Shown here: positions 24,924 to 33,575 of the stretch, in pieces
Position numbering within the stretch: position 1 is the stretch's first letter
How the letters are laid out: every line of letters starts with the position of its first letter
Notes under the pieces: generated by a model
What the model was told of the DNA's origin: nothing
The model's input: the letters and a program-made list of their open reading frames with translations, nothing else
Databases searched by the model: none
Program-made: the position numbers and the translations under genes
Assembly (NCBI RefSeq): GCF_000444995.1
Contig: NC_022050.1
Coordinates: 62,001-126,000 of the forward strand
Length of the DNA: 64,000 nucleotides
Direction of reading: 5' to 3'
DNA from: Paracoccus aminophilus JCM 7686
GTDB lineage: Bacteria > Pseudomonadota > Alphaproteobacteria > Rhodobacterales > Rhodobacteraceae

Positions 24924-26129
24924 ATGACGTTGCAACCTGATGGCACCCAGACTCAAGGCACTCCCACCGAAGTGTTTGGTGCCTTTCTCAAGCTGGGTCT
25001 AACCTCGTTCGGTGGACCAATCGCACACTTGGGATACTTCCGCGACGAGATTGTCACGCGGCGGCGTTGGCTTTCTGAAGCTGACTATGCGGACCTAGTA
25101 GCTCTGTGCCAGTTCATGCCCGGACCTGCCTCGTCTCAAGTCGGATTTGCATTGGGAATGATGCGCGCAGGATGGATGGGGGCACTCTCGGCCTTCGTGG
25201 CCTTTACTTTGCCGTCTGCCCTAATCCTGCTCGCATTTGCACTCACCGCGTCCTCTGTGTCTGGTCCTATCGGAACCGGTGCTCTGCATGGTCTGAAGGT
25301 CGTAGCCGTTGCCATTGTCGCGCAGGCCGTTTGGGGCATGGCGCGCAGCCTGTGCCCTGACCGTGGGAGAGCGACCATCGCGGTGATTGCGGTCGCCATG
25401 TTGGCCTTCCTTCCCGGTGCAGTTGGCATGGTCAGCGCAATTGCAATGGGTGGGTTGGCAGGCCTGATGCTGTGCCGTGGAACCGCCAGCGCTGCGAGTG
25501 ACCACATCAAAGTGCCTGTCACAAGAAGTCAGGCTGGCATGGCGTTGGTGACTTTCACAGTGCTTCTGCTGGTTTTGCCTTTGTTGGCGGGTCTGTCCCA
25601 ATGGTGGGCGCTTCTGGACAGCTTCTATCGCGCAGGTTCACTTGTCTTCGGAGGAGGTCATGTCGTTCTGCCTCTGCTGGAGGCGGAGGTTGTGGATTCG
25701 GGCTGGGTGACACCCAATCAATTCCTTGCAGGCTACGGCGCAACACAGGCTGTGCCGGGGCCGATATTCACTTTCGCGGCCTATCTCGGCGCGATTGTGG
25801 GGCCAGAGCCGAATGGCGGCGTCGGAGCGACGCTCGCCTTGCTGGCGGTATTTCTTCCGGGCTTTCTGCTTCTCGTGGCTGTGCTGCCTTTTTGGGAGGG
25901 CCTTCGTGTAATGCCGCGAGCGCTATCCGCCATGAAGGGCGCAAATGCCGCTGTTGTAGGCATTTTGGGTGCCGCGCTTTACTCACCCGTATTCACTAGT
26001 GCGATTGAAAACATGCGAGACTTCGGCCTCGCTGTGGCATGTTTCGTTGCGCTGGTGTCGTGGAGAACAGCGCCTTGGCTGGTAGTGCTGGTCGGCGCGA
26101 TTGGGGGAGTGGCGCTTTCGCTGCTGTGA
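24924..26129 (+). CDS. chrA: Chromate transporter ChrA (CHR family)
   Basis: 401-residue inner-membrane protein with two homologous CHR halves and about ten hydrophobic segments. Half one has FLKLGLTSFGGPIAHLGYF and QFMPGPASSQVGFALG; half two has SLVFGGGHVVLPLLEAE and GYGATQAVPGPIFTFAAYLGA. ChrA exports chromate by ion-driven transport. No chrB-type regulator is adjacent. The upstream DNA is AT-richer than the flanks, which hints at a separate origin. It lies between the SNO leader and DUF736 cassette 3. Confidence 0.95.
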   Translation: MTLQPDGTQTQGTPTEVFGAFLKLGLTSFGGPIAHLGYFRDEIVTRRRWLSEADYADLVALCQFMPGPASSQVGFALGMMRAGWMGALSAFVAFTLPSALILLAFALTASSVSGPIGTGALHGLKVVAVAIVAQAVWGMARSLCPDRGRATIAVIAVAMLAFLPGAVGMVSAIAMGGLAGLMLCRGTASAASDHIKVPVTRSQAGMALVTFTVLLLVLPLLAGLSQWWALLDSFYRAGSLVFGGGHVVLPLLEAEVVDSGWVTPNQFLAGYGATQAVPGPIFTFAAYLGAIVGPEPNGGVGATLALLAVFLPGFLLLVAVLPFWEGLRVMPRALSAMKGANAAVVGILGAALYSPVFTSAIENMRDFGLAVACFVALVSWRTAPWLVVLVGAIGGVALSLL

Positions 26130-26219
26130 TAGCACACATCTCCGCTGCCAAGACGGATGCAATGCGCCTAATGTCCGGTTTGTCCCGCAAAGCAGCCTAC
26201 CAAGGCGAGAAATTGTGAA

Positions 26220-26243
26220 GGCCCCGGCCTTTCGACCGGGGCC
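26220..26243 (-). terminator. Hairpin downstream of DUF736 copy 3
   Basis: GGCCCCGG and CCGGGGCC form an 8-bp stem; CTTCAC follows on the minus strand. Third of four equivalents. Confidence 0.6.
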
Positions 26244-26254
26244 TTGTGGGGGGA

Positions 26255-26578
26255 TCAGTCCCCCCGGTTGCCGTTGGGGCGCGACCAGATCAGGCTGTAG
26301 CCCTCGCCGTCCTCGTCATCGAAGAGGTTGGCGTAGATCGGGTGCGAGAAGCTCGGATCGTCCAGCTTCAGGCCCAGATAGTCCCGGCCCTCGTTCGAGC
26401 GCTTCGACCAGGCGGCGCCGATCTCCGCGCGGCCCACCAGGATCCGGTGCGTCGGGGCCTTGTCGCCCGTGGCACGCAGGTCGGGGACGATGCGCACGCC
26501 CTTGGCCTGCACACTCAGGGTAACGATTTCGCCGGTGTATTCGTTGCCGGTCTTCTTGAAGGTGCCGATGGTCGCCAT
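26255..26578 (-). CDS. DUF736 family protein, copy 3
   Basis: 107 residues, the most divergent of the four copies: GDKAPTHRILV for GENAPSHRILV, KRSNEGRDY for KRSTEGRDY, and EGYSLIW with PNGNRGD at the end. Same start signal (GGAGA before ATG 26578) and same isolated cassette layout. Its leader is also the most divergent but keeps the hairpins. Function unknown. Confidence 0.9.
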   Translation of the reverse strand: MATIGTFKKTGNEYTGEIVTLSVQAKGVRIVPDLRATGDKAPTHRILVGRAEIGAAWSKRSNEGRDYLGLKLDDPSFSHPIYANLFDDEDGEGYSLIWSRPNGNRGD

Positions 26579-26925
26579 TGTCTGTCTCCATTCTCTCGTG
26601 TTCGGGCCCGCTCCATTGCGGCCTCGATGGCGATCTAGAGGCCAAAGACGACGGCCGGCGCAGTCCCTCTAGGACCCTGACAGCACAGGCAGGGCTTTCT
26701 TGCCTCGCGAGGAATAACGGCAAGGCCGGCAGGGGAAGAAAGTTCGGGCGACGCTGTTGCGCCGAGACGGCGAAGCGCGCCTGCGCGCTGCTCTTCGGCC
26801 AGATCAGCCCATCACAGAGGACGCATGCGAGCGGTCCCGCCTCCACCAGAGAGGCAGGAGACAGCGGCGATCCTGCAGGAACAAGCAGGAAGACCCGACA
26901 GGCAACCACCGGCGATGATCACCCA
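26579..26925 (-). ncRNA. Structured upstream region of DUF736 copy 3
   Basis: Third leader, useful for comparison. Hairpin 1 is shortened on both sides (GTCC-CTCTA-GGAC). Hairpin 2 is CGGC-AAG-GCCG (26718-26728), unrelated in sequence to the other copies but paired. Hairpin 3 is AGCGCG-CCTG-CGCGCT (26774-26789) in place of AGCGCGG/CCGCGCT. These paired changes are the best evidence for a conserved structure. Confidence 0.5.
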
Positions 26926-27233
26926 GGCTGCAAACTGGCGGGCTTGCGCCCCTCCCCGACAAACCTGCCGCCACGGGCAAGGCAAGGCACCAGATGAGAT
27001 ACTGACCGCGCCACCGGATCGACACATGCCGCCGCAGCGCTCGACCGGGAAGAGGGACAGGGCAGGAAGCGCGATCAGAGCGTGCCACCGATCTACGAAC
27101 CCCGCGATCAAAGAGGCCGGAAAGAGGGAAAAGCTGATCCCTGCACGCCCATAACTACCGGGGGGAAAACGCCAACCGATGCCCAGGGTCGAAAGGCCGG
27201 GCTGGCCAGAGGTCATCTTAGCGCAAGCGATCA
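26926..27233. other. Tail of DUF736 cassette 3
   Basis: Related to the tails of cassettes 1, 2 and 4 to about 27205 (shared GATCAAAGAGGCCGGAAAGAGG near 27108 and AAAGGCCGGGC at 27192). It is cut by the IS3-family element about 30 bases later. No gene seen. Confidence 0.5.
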
Positions 27234-27319
27234 GAGAGGTGGTTCCGGCGATCTGAACAGCCGGGATAAGTGGATTTTTCGCGCAACAGCAGCATGATGC
27301 TGCGAGCGAGGAGAATACC

Positions 27320-27631
27320 ATGGGAAGACGACCGCGCCGGAACCACAGCCCGGCTTTCAAGGCGAAAGTGGCGGTAGCAGCGATCAAGGGCGAGAAGACC
27401 ATGATCGAGCTGGCGCAAGAGTTCGATGTCCATCCGAACCAGATCAAGCAGTGGCGCGACCAGCTGCTTGAGGGCGCGACCGGGGTATTCGGGGAAACCC
27501 CGAAGACAGAGCCGGAGCCGGCCATTGATGTGAAGACCCTGCATGCGAAGATCGGAGAACTGACGCTGGAGAATGATTTTTTGTCCGGCGCGCTCGGCAA
27601 GGCGGGTCTGTTGCCGAGCGCAAAAAGATGA
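27320..27631 (+). CDS. IS3-family transposase OrfA
   Basis: 103-residue DNA-binding subunit with helix-turn-helix (FKAKVAVAAIKGEKTMIELAQEF then VHPNQIKQWRDQLLEGA) and a C-terminal leucine-zipper-like part (LHAKIGELTLENDFLSGAL). In active IS3 elements OrfA is joined to OrfB by a -1 frameshift near the end of this gene. It overlaps orfB by four bases. Confidence 0.93.
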   Translation: MGRRPRRNHSPAFKAKVAVAAIKGEKTMIELAQEFDVHPNQIKQWRDQLLEGATGVFGETPKTEPEPAIDVKTLHAKIGELTLENDFLSGALGKAGLLPSAKR

Positions 27632-28457
27632 TCGATCCGACTGCGCAGCTCAGCGTCAGCCGCCAGGCCATCGTGCTGGGGATCAGCCGGGGCAGCGTTT
27701 ATTATCAGCCCCGCCCGGTGTCGGACGCCAATCTGAAGCTGATGCATCGGATCGACAAGCTGCACATGGAGTTCCCGTTCGCTGGCAGCCGGATGCTGCA
27801 GGGGCTGTTGGTTCAGGAAGGGTTCAAGGTCGGGCGGTTGCACGTTGCCACGCTGATGAAACGCATGGGGATCGAGGCGCTTTACCGCCGGCCGAACACT
27901 TCGAAACCTGCACCCGGGCACAAGATTTACCCGTATCTGCTGGGAAAGCTGCCAATCACGCGGCCCAACCAGGTCTGGGCGATGGACATCACCTACATCC
28001 CCATGGCCCGGGGCTTCATCTACCTCGCCGCCGTGCTGGACTGGTTCACGCGGCGCGTCCTGGCATGGCGGGTGTCGATCACGCTGGAAGCCGATTTTTG
28101 CATAGAAGCTGTGGAAGAGGCGCTCTTGCGTCACGGCGCACCCGAAATCTTCAACACCGACAGGGCAGCCAGTTCACCTCGACCGAGTTCATCAAGGTGC
28201 TGGCCGCCCGCGAGATCAAGATCAGCATGGATGGCAAGGGCGCATGGCGGGACAACGTCTTCGTCGAGCGCTTGTGGCGAACCATCAAATACGAAGAGAT
28301 CTACCTGCGCGCCTACGCCAGCGTATCCGAGGCCCGGGCCGGGATCAGCCGGTATCTGACCTTCTACAATAGCCGCCGCCCGCATTCATCGCTTGACGGG
28401 AAAACCCCCGATCAGGCCTACTTCAACCAGCCGATGCCCAAAGCGGCGGCGGCATAA
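27628..28457 (+). pseudogene. IS3-family transposase OrfB, frameshifted
   Basis: DDE integrase subunit in two frames. The first frame has helix-turn-helix_21 and the first catalytic aspartate in WAMDITYIP, up to IFNTD. One C is then missing near 28163 (accgaCAGGGC where the family has accgacCAGGGC). The frame shifts to the one that continues AAREIKISMDGKGAWRDN and ends at 28457. The catalytic glutamate is in that second part (VERLWRTIKYEE). All catalytic residues exist but not in one frame. Confidence 0.9.
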
Positions 28458-28665
28458 CTGAGGCGGAAAACCACTTAGAAAACGCCCAGGACCTGTTCAG
28501 ATAAGCCGAACCACCTCTCAGAACCCAGTCATGACAGAGCAGACGATGCCTGAGGGTCGCCAGAAGCCTTGAGTGAGCGCGACAGGTGCCAGCCAAAGAG
28601 AAATACCCTCCGACGCAAACGCCGGAGGGCACAGAGGGCTCATGCAAGCATGACAGGGAAGGCGC

Positions 28666-29076
28666 TCAGTCGATGGCCTGAAAAATCTCCGCAGCCTCAG
28701 GATGGTCGCCCGCAAATTCATAGAGCCGCGCATAGCCCTCGACCAGTTGGTCAGCAGCATGGTGGAATGAGAGGTGCGAGAAGGCGAAGAGCGTTGCGAT
28801 AATCCCTGCCGCTTCGGCCGATACCTCGCCCTGCCAGCCGTTGCCGCTACAGGCCATGCGGTAGCGCGCTTTCGAGGTCGGGGCCATAAAGAGCGGCCGT
28901 CCGGCCTGCTCATAGAAGTTCCAATGGCCACCGCCATAGTCCAGCGGGCTCAGGCTATCCATCATGGCATAGACCATGTTCTCGGCGACAAGCATTCGGG
29001 TCGGCCCGAACAGCTCGGGTAAAAAGGTAGGGCGGCGCTCTTCGGCCACCCGGGCAACAGTGGTCATCGTGCTCAT
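28666..29076 (-). CDS. ardB: ArdB/KlcA-family antirestriction protein
   Basis: 136-residue protein of the ArdB/KlcA family, which blocks type I restriction during DNA entry without copying DNA. Hallmarks: FLPELFGPTRMLVAENMVYAMM, YGGGHWNFYE, LFMAPTS, GEVSAEAAGIIATLFAFSHL and DHPEAAEIFQAID. ATG 29076 has GAGGAG nine bases upstream. The leader contains AAGAGAGCGCCG. It fits a conjugative element, which must survive restriction on entering a new host. Confidence 0.93.
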   Translation of the reverse strand: MSTMTTVARVAEERRPTFLPELFGPTRMLVAENMVYAMMDSLSPLDYGGGHWNFYEQAGRPLFMAPTSKARYRMACSGNGWQGEVSAEAAGIIATLFAFSHLSFHHAADQLVEGYARLYEFAGDHPEAAEIFQAID

Positions 29077-29191
29077 GGGATCGAACTCCTCGGAAAGGGA
29101 AAACCTCGAGCCCGGCGGCGCTCTCTTGCCTGCCGCATGGCTCACAGAATTCCCTCCCCCGCTCTGCCTCTCCCCGGCATCGGTTGATTTT

Positions 29192-29206
29192 GTTCCTTAT
29201 ATGTTC
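29192..29206 (+). promoter_or_regulatory. LexA (SOS) box
   Basis: GTTC-CTTATAT-GTTC is an exact match to the alphaproteobacterial LexA direct repeat GTTC-N7-GTTC. It lies 36 bases before the rightward gene at 29242 and 116 bases before the divergent ardB start. It could place one or both genes under SOS control. Confidence 0.65.
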
Positions 29207-29241
29207 TATCTTGGGACTCAACCCAGCAAGGGAGATCCACG

Positions 29242-29532
29242 ATGGAACCTGTCCCTCATGCCTTGGCGGTTACACCGCGCCAGATCGCCTATGCCCGCTC
29301 GCTCGCCCTCCGGAACAAGACCCTCCTGCCCTGGGAGGTCCAACAGGATCGCCGCAGTCTCAGCACCTGGATCGAGACGCAATCGCGCCTGAAACCTCTG
29401 GACGATGGCCAACCCACCTCAAAACAGGTCGCCTTCGCCGAACGGCTCGCACGGCTTCGGCGGCGGGCTATTCCGGATGAATGCTTCCGGGATCGGCAAT
29501 TGCTGTCCCGGTGGATCGACAGCAATCGCTGA
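29242..29532 (+). CDS. Small protein with two internal repeats
   Basis: 96 residues made of two related units. Unit 1 is TPRQIAYARSLALRNKTLLP, then DRRSLSTWIE. Unit 2 is TSKQVAFAERLARLRRRAIP, then DRQLLSRWID. The T-x-x-Q-x-x-[YF]-A-x-x-L pattern recalls small plasmid proteins such as DUF3072, but I do not claim membership. The start follows AAGGGAGATC. A LexA box lies just upstream, so it may be expressed during SOS. Confidence 0.75.
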   Translation: MEPVPHALAVTPRQIAYARSLALRNKTLLPWEVQQDRRSLSTWIETQSRLKPLDDGQPTSKQVAFAERLARLRRRAIPDECFRDRQLLSRWIDSNR

Positions 29533-29565
29533 GCCTGAATCGCGGCCCGGCTGGCAGCCGGTTGA

Positions 29566-30207
29566 TCAGGCCCGTCGCCCGCTTTCCGTGAACGTATAGC
29601 CATTGGTGAGCACCGCTTCATCGACCGCAGCATCGGAAGACAGATAGTCGTACTCCTGCTCGAGCTGCCGGTAGAGCCAGCGGGCAAGGTCGCGCAGCAG
29701 GTCCGTAACAGCGCTCTCGGCATCGTCGGTCATGTCCTGACCGACCGGGCTTTCGCGCGTGACAGCGATGTCCATGGTGAAAGCATGATAGTAGCTGCCG
29801 CGATGCCGGACGTCCGCCTGCAACTGGTAGAAGTTGCGGCGCTGGATCTCAAAAAGCCCATCGGCAATCCGATGCAGTTCGTAGTCACTTGGCGCATAGG
29901 AGCGAATGGCAGTGGAAGCGCCTTTGCTGAAGGAATAGCTTCCCTCCCACGCCGCCCCATCCCCTTGCGACCAGAACCCGGTGAACCAGATGCAGGGGCT
30001 TTCGCTGATCCCGCCGCCCATCAGCCGGGATGTCCGGGTCCGGAGACGAATTCCGAGGATCTCCGTAATTCGCTGGAAGTCCTCATAGACGGCATCATAC
30101 CAGTCGTGATCAAAGGCACCTTCACGATACCAGCCCCGGGCATTGTCTTTGGCGGCCTCCGGCAGCTCGTCATAGCGATAGACCGTGATCTCGATGATCG
30201 AAGGCAT
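29566..30207 (-). CDS. Conserved hypothetical plasmid protein
   Basis: 213 residues beginning MPSIIEITVYRYDELPEAAKDNARGWYR. The protein is rich in aromatic residues (WYDAVYEDF, CIWFTGFWSQGDGAAWEG, SYYHAFTMDIAV). Similar proteins occur on plasmids and phages without a known function. ATG 30207 follows GGAGGG by seven bases and overlaps the upstream stop, so the two genes are coupled. No catalytic motif recognised. Confidence 0.7.
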   Translation of the reverse strand: MPSIIEITVYRYDELPEAAKDNARGWYREGAFDHDWYDAVYEDFQRITEILGIRLRTRTSRLMGGGISESPCIWFTGFWSQGDGAAWEGSYSFSKGASTAIRSYAPSDYELHRIADGLFEIQRRNFYQLQADVRHRGSYYHAFTMDIAVTRESPVGQDMTDDAESAVTDLLRDLARWLYRQLEQEYDYLSSDAAVDEAVLTNGYTFTESGRRA

Positions 30208-30770
30208 CACGCGGCCCTCCGATGCAGAAGCGCGAGCTGTGCAGCATCGCGCCAGAACGGATCGACCAGGCGCCCTTCGGTCGCGGCAGCCTGCCTGCGC
30301 AAACCACTGGCTTCGGCATGTCTGCCCAAATCGGCGAGATGCTGCGCTTCAGCCCGCTGGCGGCAGGCCAGGGTGACCACCGCCCGCGCTTCAGTATCGC
30401 TGGCGACGGGCTGGCACCAGGTCACGTGCCGGTTTGAGACTTCGCCAGCGAGCACCAACCCCTGATCGGCACCAACCACTGCAATCAGCTGTGGCGTGAA
30501 GCGGAGCGCGGGATCATCGCCACAGGCAATGTCGCCGCTTGCAAGGCGCGTTGACACCAGCATCATCGCGTCCACGAGGCTGTCACAGGTACCGAGACAG
30601 ACGCTGCGCTCGAAGGCCCACTGATCGAGATCCGGGTCGAGATAGCGCGCCTCGCCGGAACAGGTAACGGTCAGAGGATTGCGCTGCGCCAATTGAAGCT
30701 GTGCAAGGGCCTGGCTGATCAGCACCCGCCCGGCGGATCGAAACCCTGCAGTTGAGCCAGAATAGGACAT
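30207..30770 (-). CDS. Hypothetical protein
   Basis: 187 residues, mixed helices and strands (VLISQALAQLQLAQRN, ALRFTPQLIAVVGADQGL), ending in a helical basic stretch (ACRQRAEAQHLADLGRHAEASGLRRQ). No family recognised. It is the first gene of a two-gene leftward operon with the 213-residue protein. The 130-base gap upstream is CT-rich on the plus strand, like other accessory leaders here. Confidence 0.6.
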   Translation of the reverse strand: MSYSGSTAGFRSAGRVLISQALAQLQLAQRNPLTVTCSGEARYLDPDLDQWAFERSVCLGTCDSLVDAMMLVSTRLASGDIACGDDPALRFTPQLIAVVGADQGLVLAGEVSNRHVTWCQPVASDTEARAVVTLACRQRAEAQHLADLGRHAEASGLRRQAAATEGRLVDPFWRDAAQLALLHRRAA

Positions 30771-30899
30771 CGCGGTGTCTCCACGACAGGCAGCGGAAGC
30801 CTCTCTCCCACCTCATGACCCGTCGCTTTGCCCCGCCCCCCACCTCTCCCTCTCGACCGCGCAGCAGACGCGCGCGGCCGAGAAAGTTGGTATGGCTGG

Positions 30900-31757
30900 T
30901 CAACCAGTTCCATCGGTCAGATCTTGATGCCATGCGGGATCGACCACGAACCCGAACAAACCGGGTTCATACTCGACTGACGGAACGAGGAAGCGCCGGC
31001 GCTCGACGCTCGGGCCACGCTTCGCTCCCGGCGTAGCCGTCGTTTCCACGAAACCGGGAAAGCGATCCGAACTGACCGCCGAGATCACAATCCAGTCTGC
31101 AGCGTGCTGACGCTCGAAGATCTGGCGATCCCGCTCCCGGGATTCGCCGGGCTGAAGGGCGCAGCCATGAATGGCCTCCCAGGCTTCCGGCCAGTGATTG
31201 CGCAGTGTCTCATCGGACAGGCGGCGTTCATAGGCTGTAAACAGTTCCGGCAACGCCTGCGCGACCGCCGCCCATTCAGCGTCCTCCTCGTAGAACCCGG
31301 AGGAGGAACGCAGCAGCGGATGCACACAGGCATTTTGCTCTGGCGCAAGCTGGAATCCGCCATGCCCGGCGGTGGAATGGCAGAGCACACCTTCACCATA
31401 GGTCATCGCACCCTGTGACACGCCCCAGGGCGTACGCGCCCGGGAGGCGATTTCACGGCGCCTGAGTGTCGCGCGTTCACGCTGGTGTTCTGCGTTCTCC
31501 GCAACCAGCGCCCGGAAAGCGGCCTCGTCAGCCACATCACCGGAATGACCATAGAAGTCATCGCGCCGCCAAGTGTCGAGCGGGCGAGAAAGCCGCCAGC
31601 CCGTCGCCAGGAAATGCCGTCCCGCCCAGGTCGGCACCATCGCAAAGGCGGTGTCGCCAACGCGCGCGACCAGCAGGTCATCAGCGCTGCGACCAAACTC
31701 GACGACGGGCAGAAACCGGGAGGGAGAGGCGGGTATGATCGGAACCGTGGTGTTCAT
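30900..31757 (-). CDS. DUF7007-like protein
   Basis: 285 residues. The central part has the pattern I associate with DUF7007: TPWGVSQGAMTYGEGVLCHS, TAGHGGFQL, then SGFYEEDAEWAAVAQALPELF. The C-terminal part (ADWIVISAVSSDRFPGFVETT, YEPGLFGFVVDPAWH) is less familiar. Function unknown. ATG 31757 follows GGAGG and overlaps the previous stop by four bases. It is the last gene of a leftward cluster starting at 33331. Confidence 0.75.
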   Translation of the reverse strand: MNTTVPIIPASPSRFLPVVEFGRSADDLLVARVGDTAFAMVPTWAGRHFLATGWRLSRPLDTWRRDDFYGHSGDVADEAAFRALVAENAEHQRERATLRRREIASRARTPWGVSQGAMTYGEGVLCHSTAGHGGFQLAPEQNACVHPLLRSSSGFYEEDAEWAAVAQALPELFTAYERRLSDETLRNHWPEAWEAIHGCALQPGESRERDRQIFERQHAADWIVISAVSSDRFPGFVETTATPGAKRGPSVERRRFLVPSVEYEPGLFGFVVDPAWHQDLTDGTG

Positions 31758-32191
31758 CCTGCGACCGCCTCCACGGCGTCGACGTCCTCGCCATTCAGCA
31801 CGGCGTTCAGCCATTCATGTGTGCTGATCCAGCCGATGCTTTTGCGGGACCCGAGATCGATGACATGCGCACCGCCGCCGAAAGCCTCAACTCTGGGTCG
31901 GGAGCAGGTGTGAGCGAAGTCGAAGCCCCAGAGGCCGGAAAGGTTCAGCTCTTCGGCGAGACGAAGCACGAAATTGATGACGCCCTCAACATCGCCCTGA
32001 TCATCATCATGGATCCAAAGCTGCGCGCCGCCCGGTCCGTCCTGCTGGACGAGATCGAAGCCGTTGATTGCAGGCTCATCGGCGTCCGCCTCTTCAGCGC
32101 GCAGGCGGTGGAACAGCGCCATCGCCTTGGCGGCATTCTCAGGCGAGCCCGCATCAAGCAGGCAGGAGAAATGGGTGAAATAGTCGGCCAT
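31754..32191 (-). CDS. Conserved hypothetical protein of the accessory cluster
   Basis: 145 residues starting MADYFTHFSCLLDAGSPENA. It has an acidic segment (GGAQLWIHDDDQGDVEGVINFV) and WGFDFAHTCSRPRVEAFGGGAH. The pattern resembles small plasmid proteins found beside DUF6878 and DUF7007, but its role is unknown. AAGGAG six bases before ATG 32191 supports the start. Coupled to the next gene by an ATGA overlap. Confidence 0.75.
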   Translation of the reverse strand: MADYFTHFSCLLDAGSPENAAKAMALFHRLRAEEADADEPAINGFDLVQQDGPGGAQLWIHDDDQGDVEGVINFVLRLAEELNLSGLWGFDFAHTCSRPRVEAFGGGAHVIDLGSRKSIGWISTHEWLNAVLNGEDVDAVEAVAG

Positions 32192-32264
32192 GACAGGCTC
32201 CTTGTCAGAAATGGAAAGCCCGGCGCGAGGCCGGGTCTGGTCGGGATTGGACTGAAGGAAAGGG

Positions 32265-32834
32265 TCAGGTGCCCGGGGACGTGGGAGAGCCTTGCGGCAC
32301 TGCAGCGGCATGGGCGGCCAGCATCTGGCGGTAGAACCGCCGCCGGGCGAGCCTGAGACCGGGATCCCTGCGGATAGTGGGATGGAAGGCCCGAGCCGCG
32401 GCGCGCAGTACCTTAAACCCTGAGACATCGGGGGAAAGGCCGAGAAGGGGATAAAATGGATCAGGTGTCCGGGTCGGAGCAGTCTGCAACGGCTCCACTT
32501 CGGTCTCGATCTTCTGGGTGCGGCCCATCCAGGGTTCAGGGCGGATCGCGCGCGCCCAGTCGGCGAAGCTCGGGATATGGCCGAGATCCTCGCGGACATG
32601 TTGCTCGCCCACCCAACGGGTAGGGATAACCCTGCCGGAGGAAAGAGTCAGCGTCTTGCCGAACACGGTTTCCATGAGGAAGATGCCCTCGGCATGGTGG
32701 CGCAAAGCGCGGTGCCGGAAGTCAGCAAGGATGAGCTTCGATGCATCGAACCAGGAATGCAGCTCGATGTAATCCTCGACCACGCCGCCCCACTTTTTCA
32801 CCGAGGACAGGGCATGATGATAGGGATGTGCCAT
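32265..32834 (-). CDS. DUF6915-like protein
   Basis: 189 residues. The first ~105 match the DUF6915 pattern: MAHPYHHALSSVKKWGG, DYIELHSWFDASKLILADFR, HRALRHHAEGIFLME and GEQHVREDLGHIPSFADW. The C-terminal ~80 residues are a proline- and arginine-rich extension. Histidine clusters hint at metal binding, but no function is known. It starts 12 bases inside the end of the upstream reading region (stop at 32846). Confidence 0.8.
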   Translation of the reverse strand: MAHPYHHALSSVKKWGGVVEDYIELHSWFDASKLILADFRHRALRHHAEGIFLMETVFGKTLTLSSGRVIPTRWVGEQHVREDLGHIPSFADWARAIRPEPWMGRTQKIETEVEPLQTAPTRTPDPFYPLLGLSPDVSGFKVLRAAARAFHPTIRRDPGLRLARRRFYRQMLAAHAAAVPQGSPTSPGT

Positions 32835-32845
32835 GTTCCCCATCC

Positions 32846-33331
32846 TCAAAAGCTGTGGTTGAATTGCTCGGACGAGGTGAACCGCTCGTTGTAGTCGAGC
32901 AGGATCGTCCCGGCCGCGGCGTCGAAATGGAACTCGCCGAACGCGCCGTCGCAGTTTTCCCAGCCGCCATGGCTGTCGGAGAGGAGGTCATAGGCCAGGG
33001 TCTCGACAGCCTCCGAGAGCGACATGCTGCTGGTCGAAATCTCGCTGATGCCCCAGCTGACCTGCGCGAGCGTGATTGCCGTGTCCGGCATTGGCACAAC
33101 GGTGTCACCGCAGCGGGCGTCGATATCTTCGATCTGCCCGCTGTCGCCACCGCCGTCGAAGGTGACGATGATCTCGGTGAGCCCGGCGGCGCGCATGGCC
33201 GCGAACAGGGCCTCCTTGTTCTGTGCCATTGCGGTGGTGCTGAGCGTCTGATGCGCCAGTTGCGAGGCGTCAAACTGCGCCATCGCGGTCGCGAGGCTGG
33301 CTTCCGGGGAGGTTGTGATATCTTGGGTCAT
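32846..33331 (-). CDS. DUF6878-like protein
   Basis: 161 residues with the DUF6878 pattern: IIVTFDGGGDSGQIEDIDA, then LAYDLLSDSHGGWENCDGAFGEFHFDAAAGTI broken at LLDYNERF. Function unknown. ATG 33331 follows AGGAG by seven bases; the frame upstream to 33400 is leader. It is the first gene of a four-gene leftward cluster (DUF6878, DUF6915, 145-residue protein, DUF7007). Its leader carries AGAGAGAGCGCCG. Confidence 0.82.
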   Translation of the reverse strand: MTQDITTSPEASLATAMAQFDASQLAHQTLSTTAMAQNKEALFAAMRAAGLTEIIVTFDGGGDSGQIEDIDARCGDTVVPMPDTAITLAQVSWGISEISTSSMSLSEAVETLAYDLLSDSHGGWENCDGAFGEFHFDAAAGTILLDYNERFTSSEQFNHSF

Positions 33332-33575
33332 GGGATTTCTCCTGAGCGCAAAGGGGCGGGTGAAGCCGACCGGCGCTCTCTCTGGGACCGGAAGGCTCAC
33401 CCTTCCCGGATCCCTCCTCGACCTCTCCCGCGCCGGGGTTCATCCCGGCTCAGCTGCGCGGCGCGCGCCACAGGCGGGTGATCGCGCGACCCGGGTGAGC
33501 GGCGCGGCGCACCGCGCGAGAGCCACCCGGAAGGGGTGAGGCGCTTGCGCGCCTCACTGCCAGGGGTCGATCTCC
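33332..33575 (-). promoter_or_regulatory. Leader of DUF6878 cluster and remnant 3' end of a small gene
   Basis: CGGCGCTCTCTCT (33371-33383) is the accessory leader word in reverse. At 33555-33575 the minus strand reads CTG-GAG-ATC-GAC-CCC-TGG-CAG then TGA within the flank: the original last codons (LEIDPWQ) of the small gene whose 5' part lies at 37060-37202, across RIT element 2. Confidence 0.6.

Larger units (their letters stand above)
27234..28519 (+). mobile_element. IS3-family insertion sequence with broken orfB
   Basis: About 1286 bp with imperfect ~27-bp terminal inverted repeats: left GAGAGGTGGTTCCGGCGATC then TGAACAG, right (reversed) GAGAGGTGGTTCGGCTTATC then TGAACAG. It holds orfA (27320-27631) and orfB (27628-28457) in the normal IS3 arrangement. 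orfB carries a one-base deletion, so this copy is probably inactive. No target duplication could be fixed by eye. Confidence 0.88.

Noticed and set aside
26812..28134. 440-codon minus-strand frame across cassette tail and IS element
   Set aside because: It crosses an IS end and opposes the transposase genes; chance frame.
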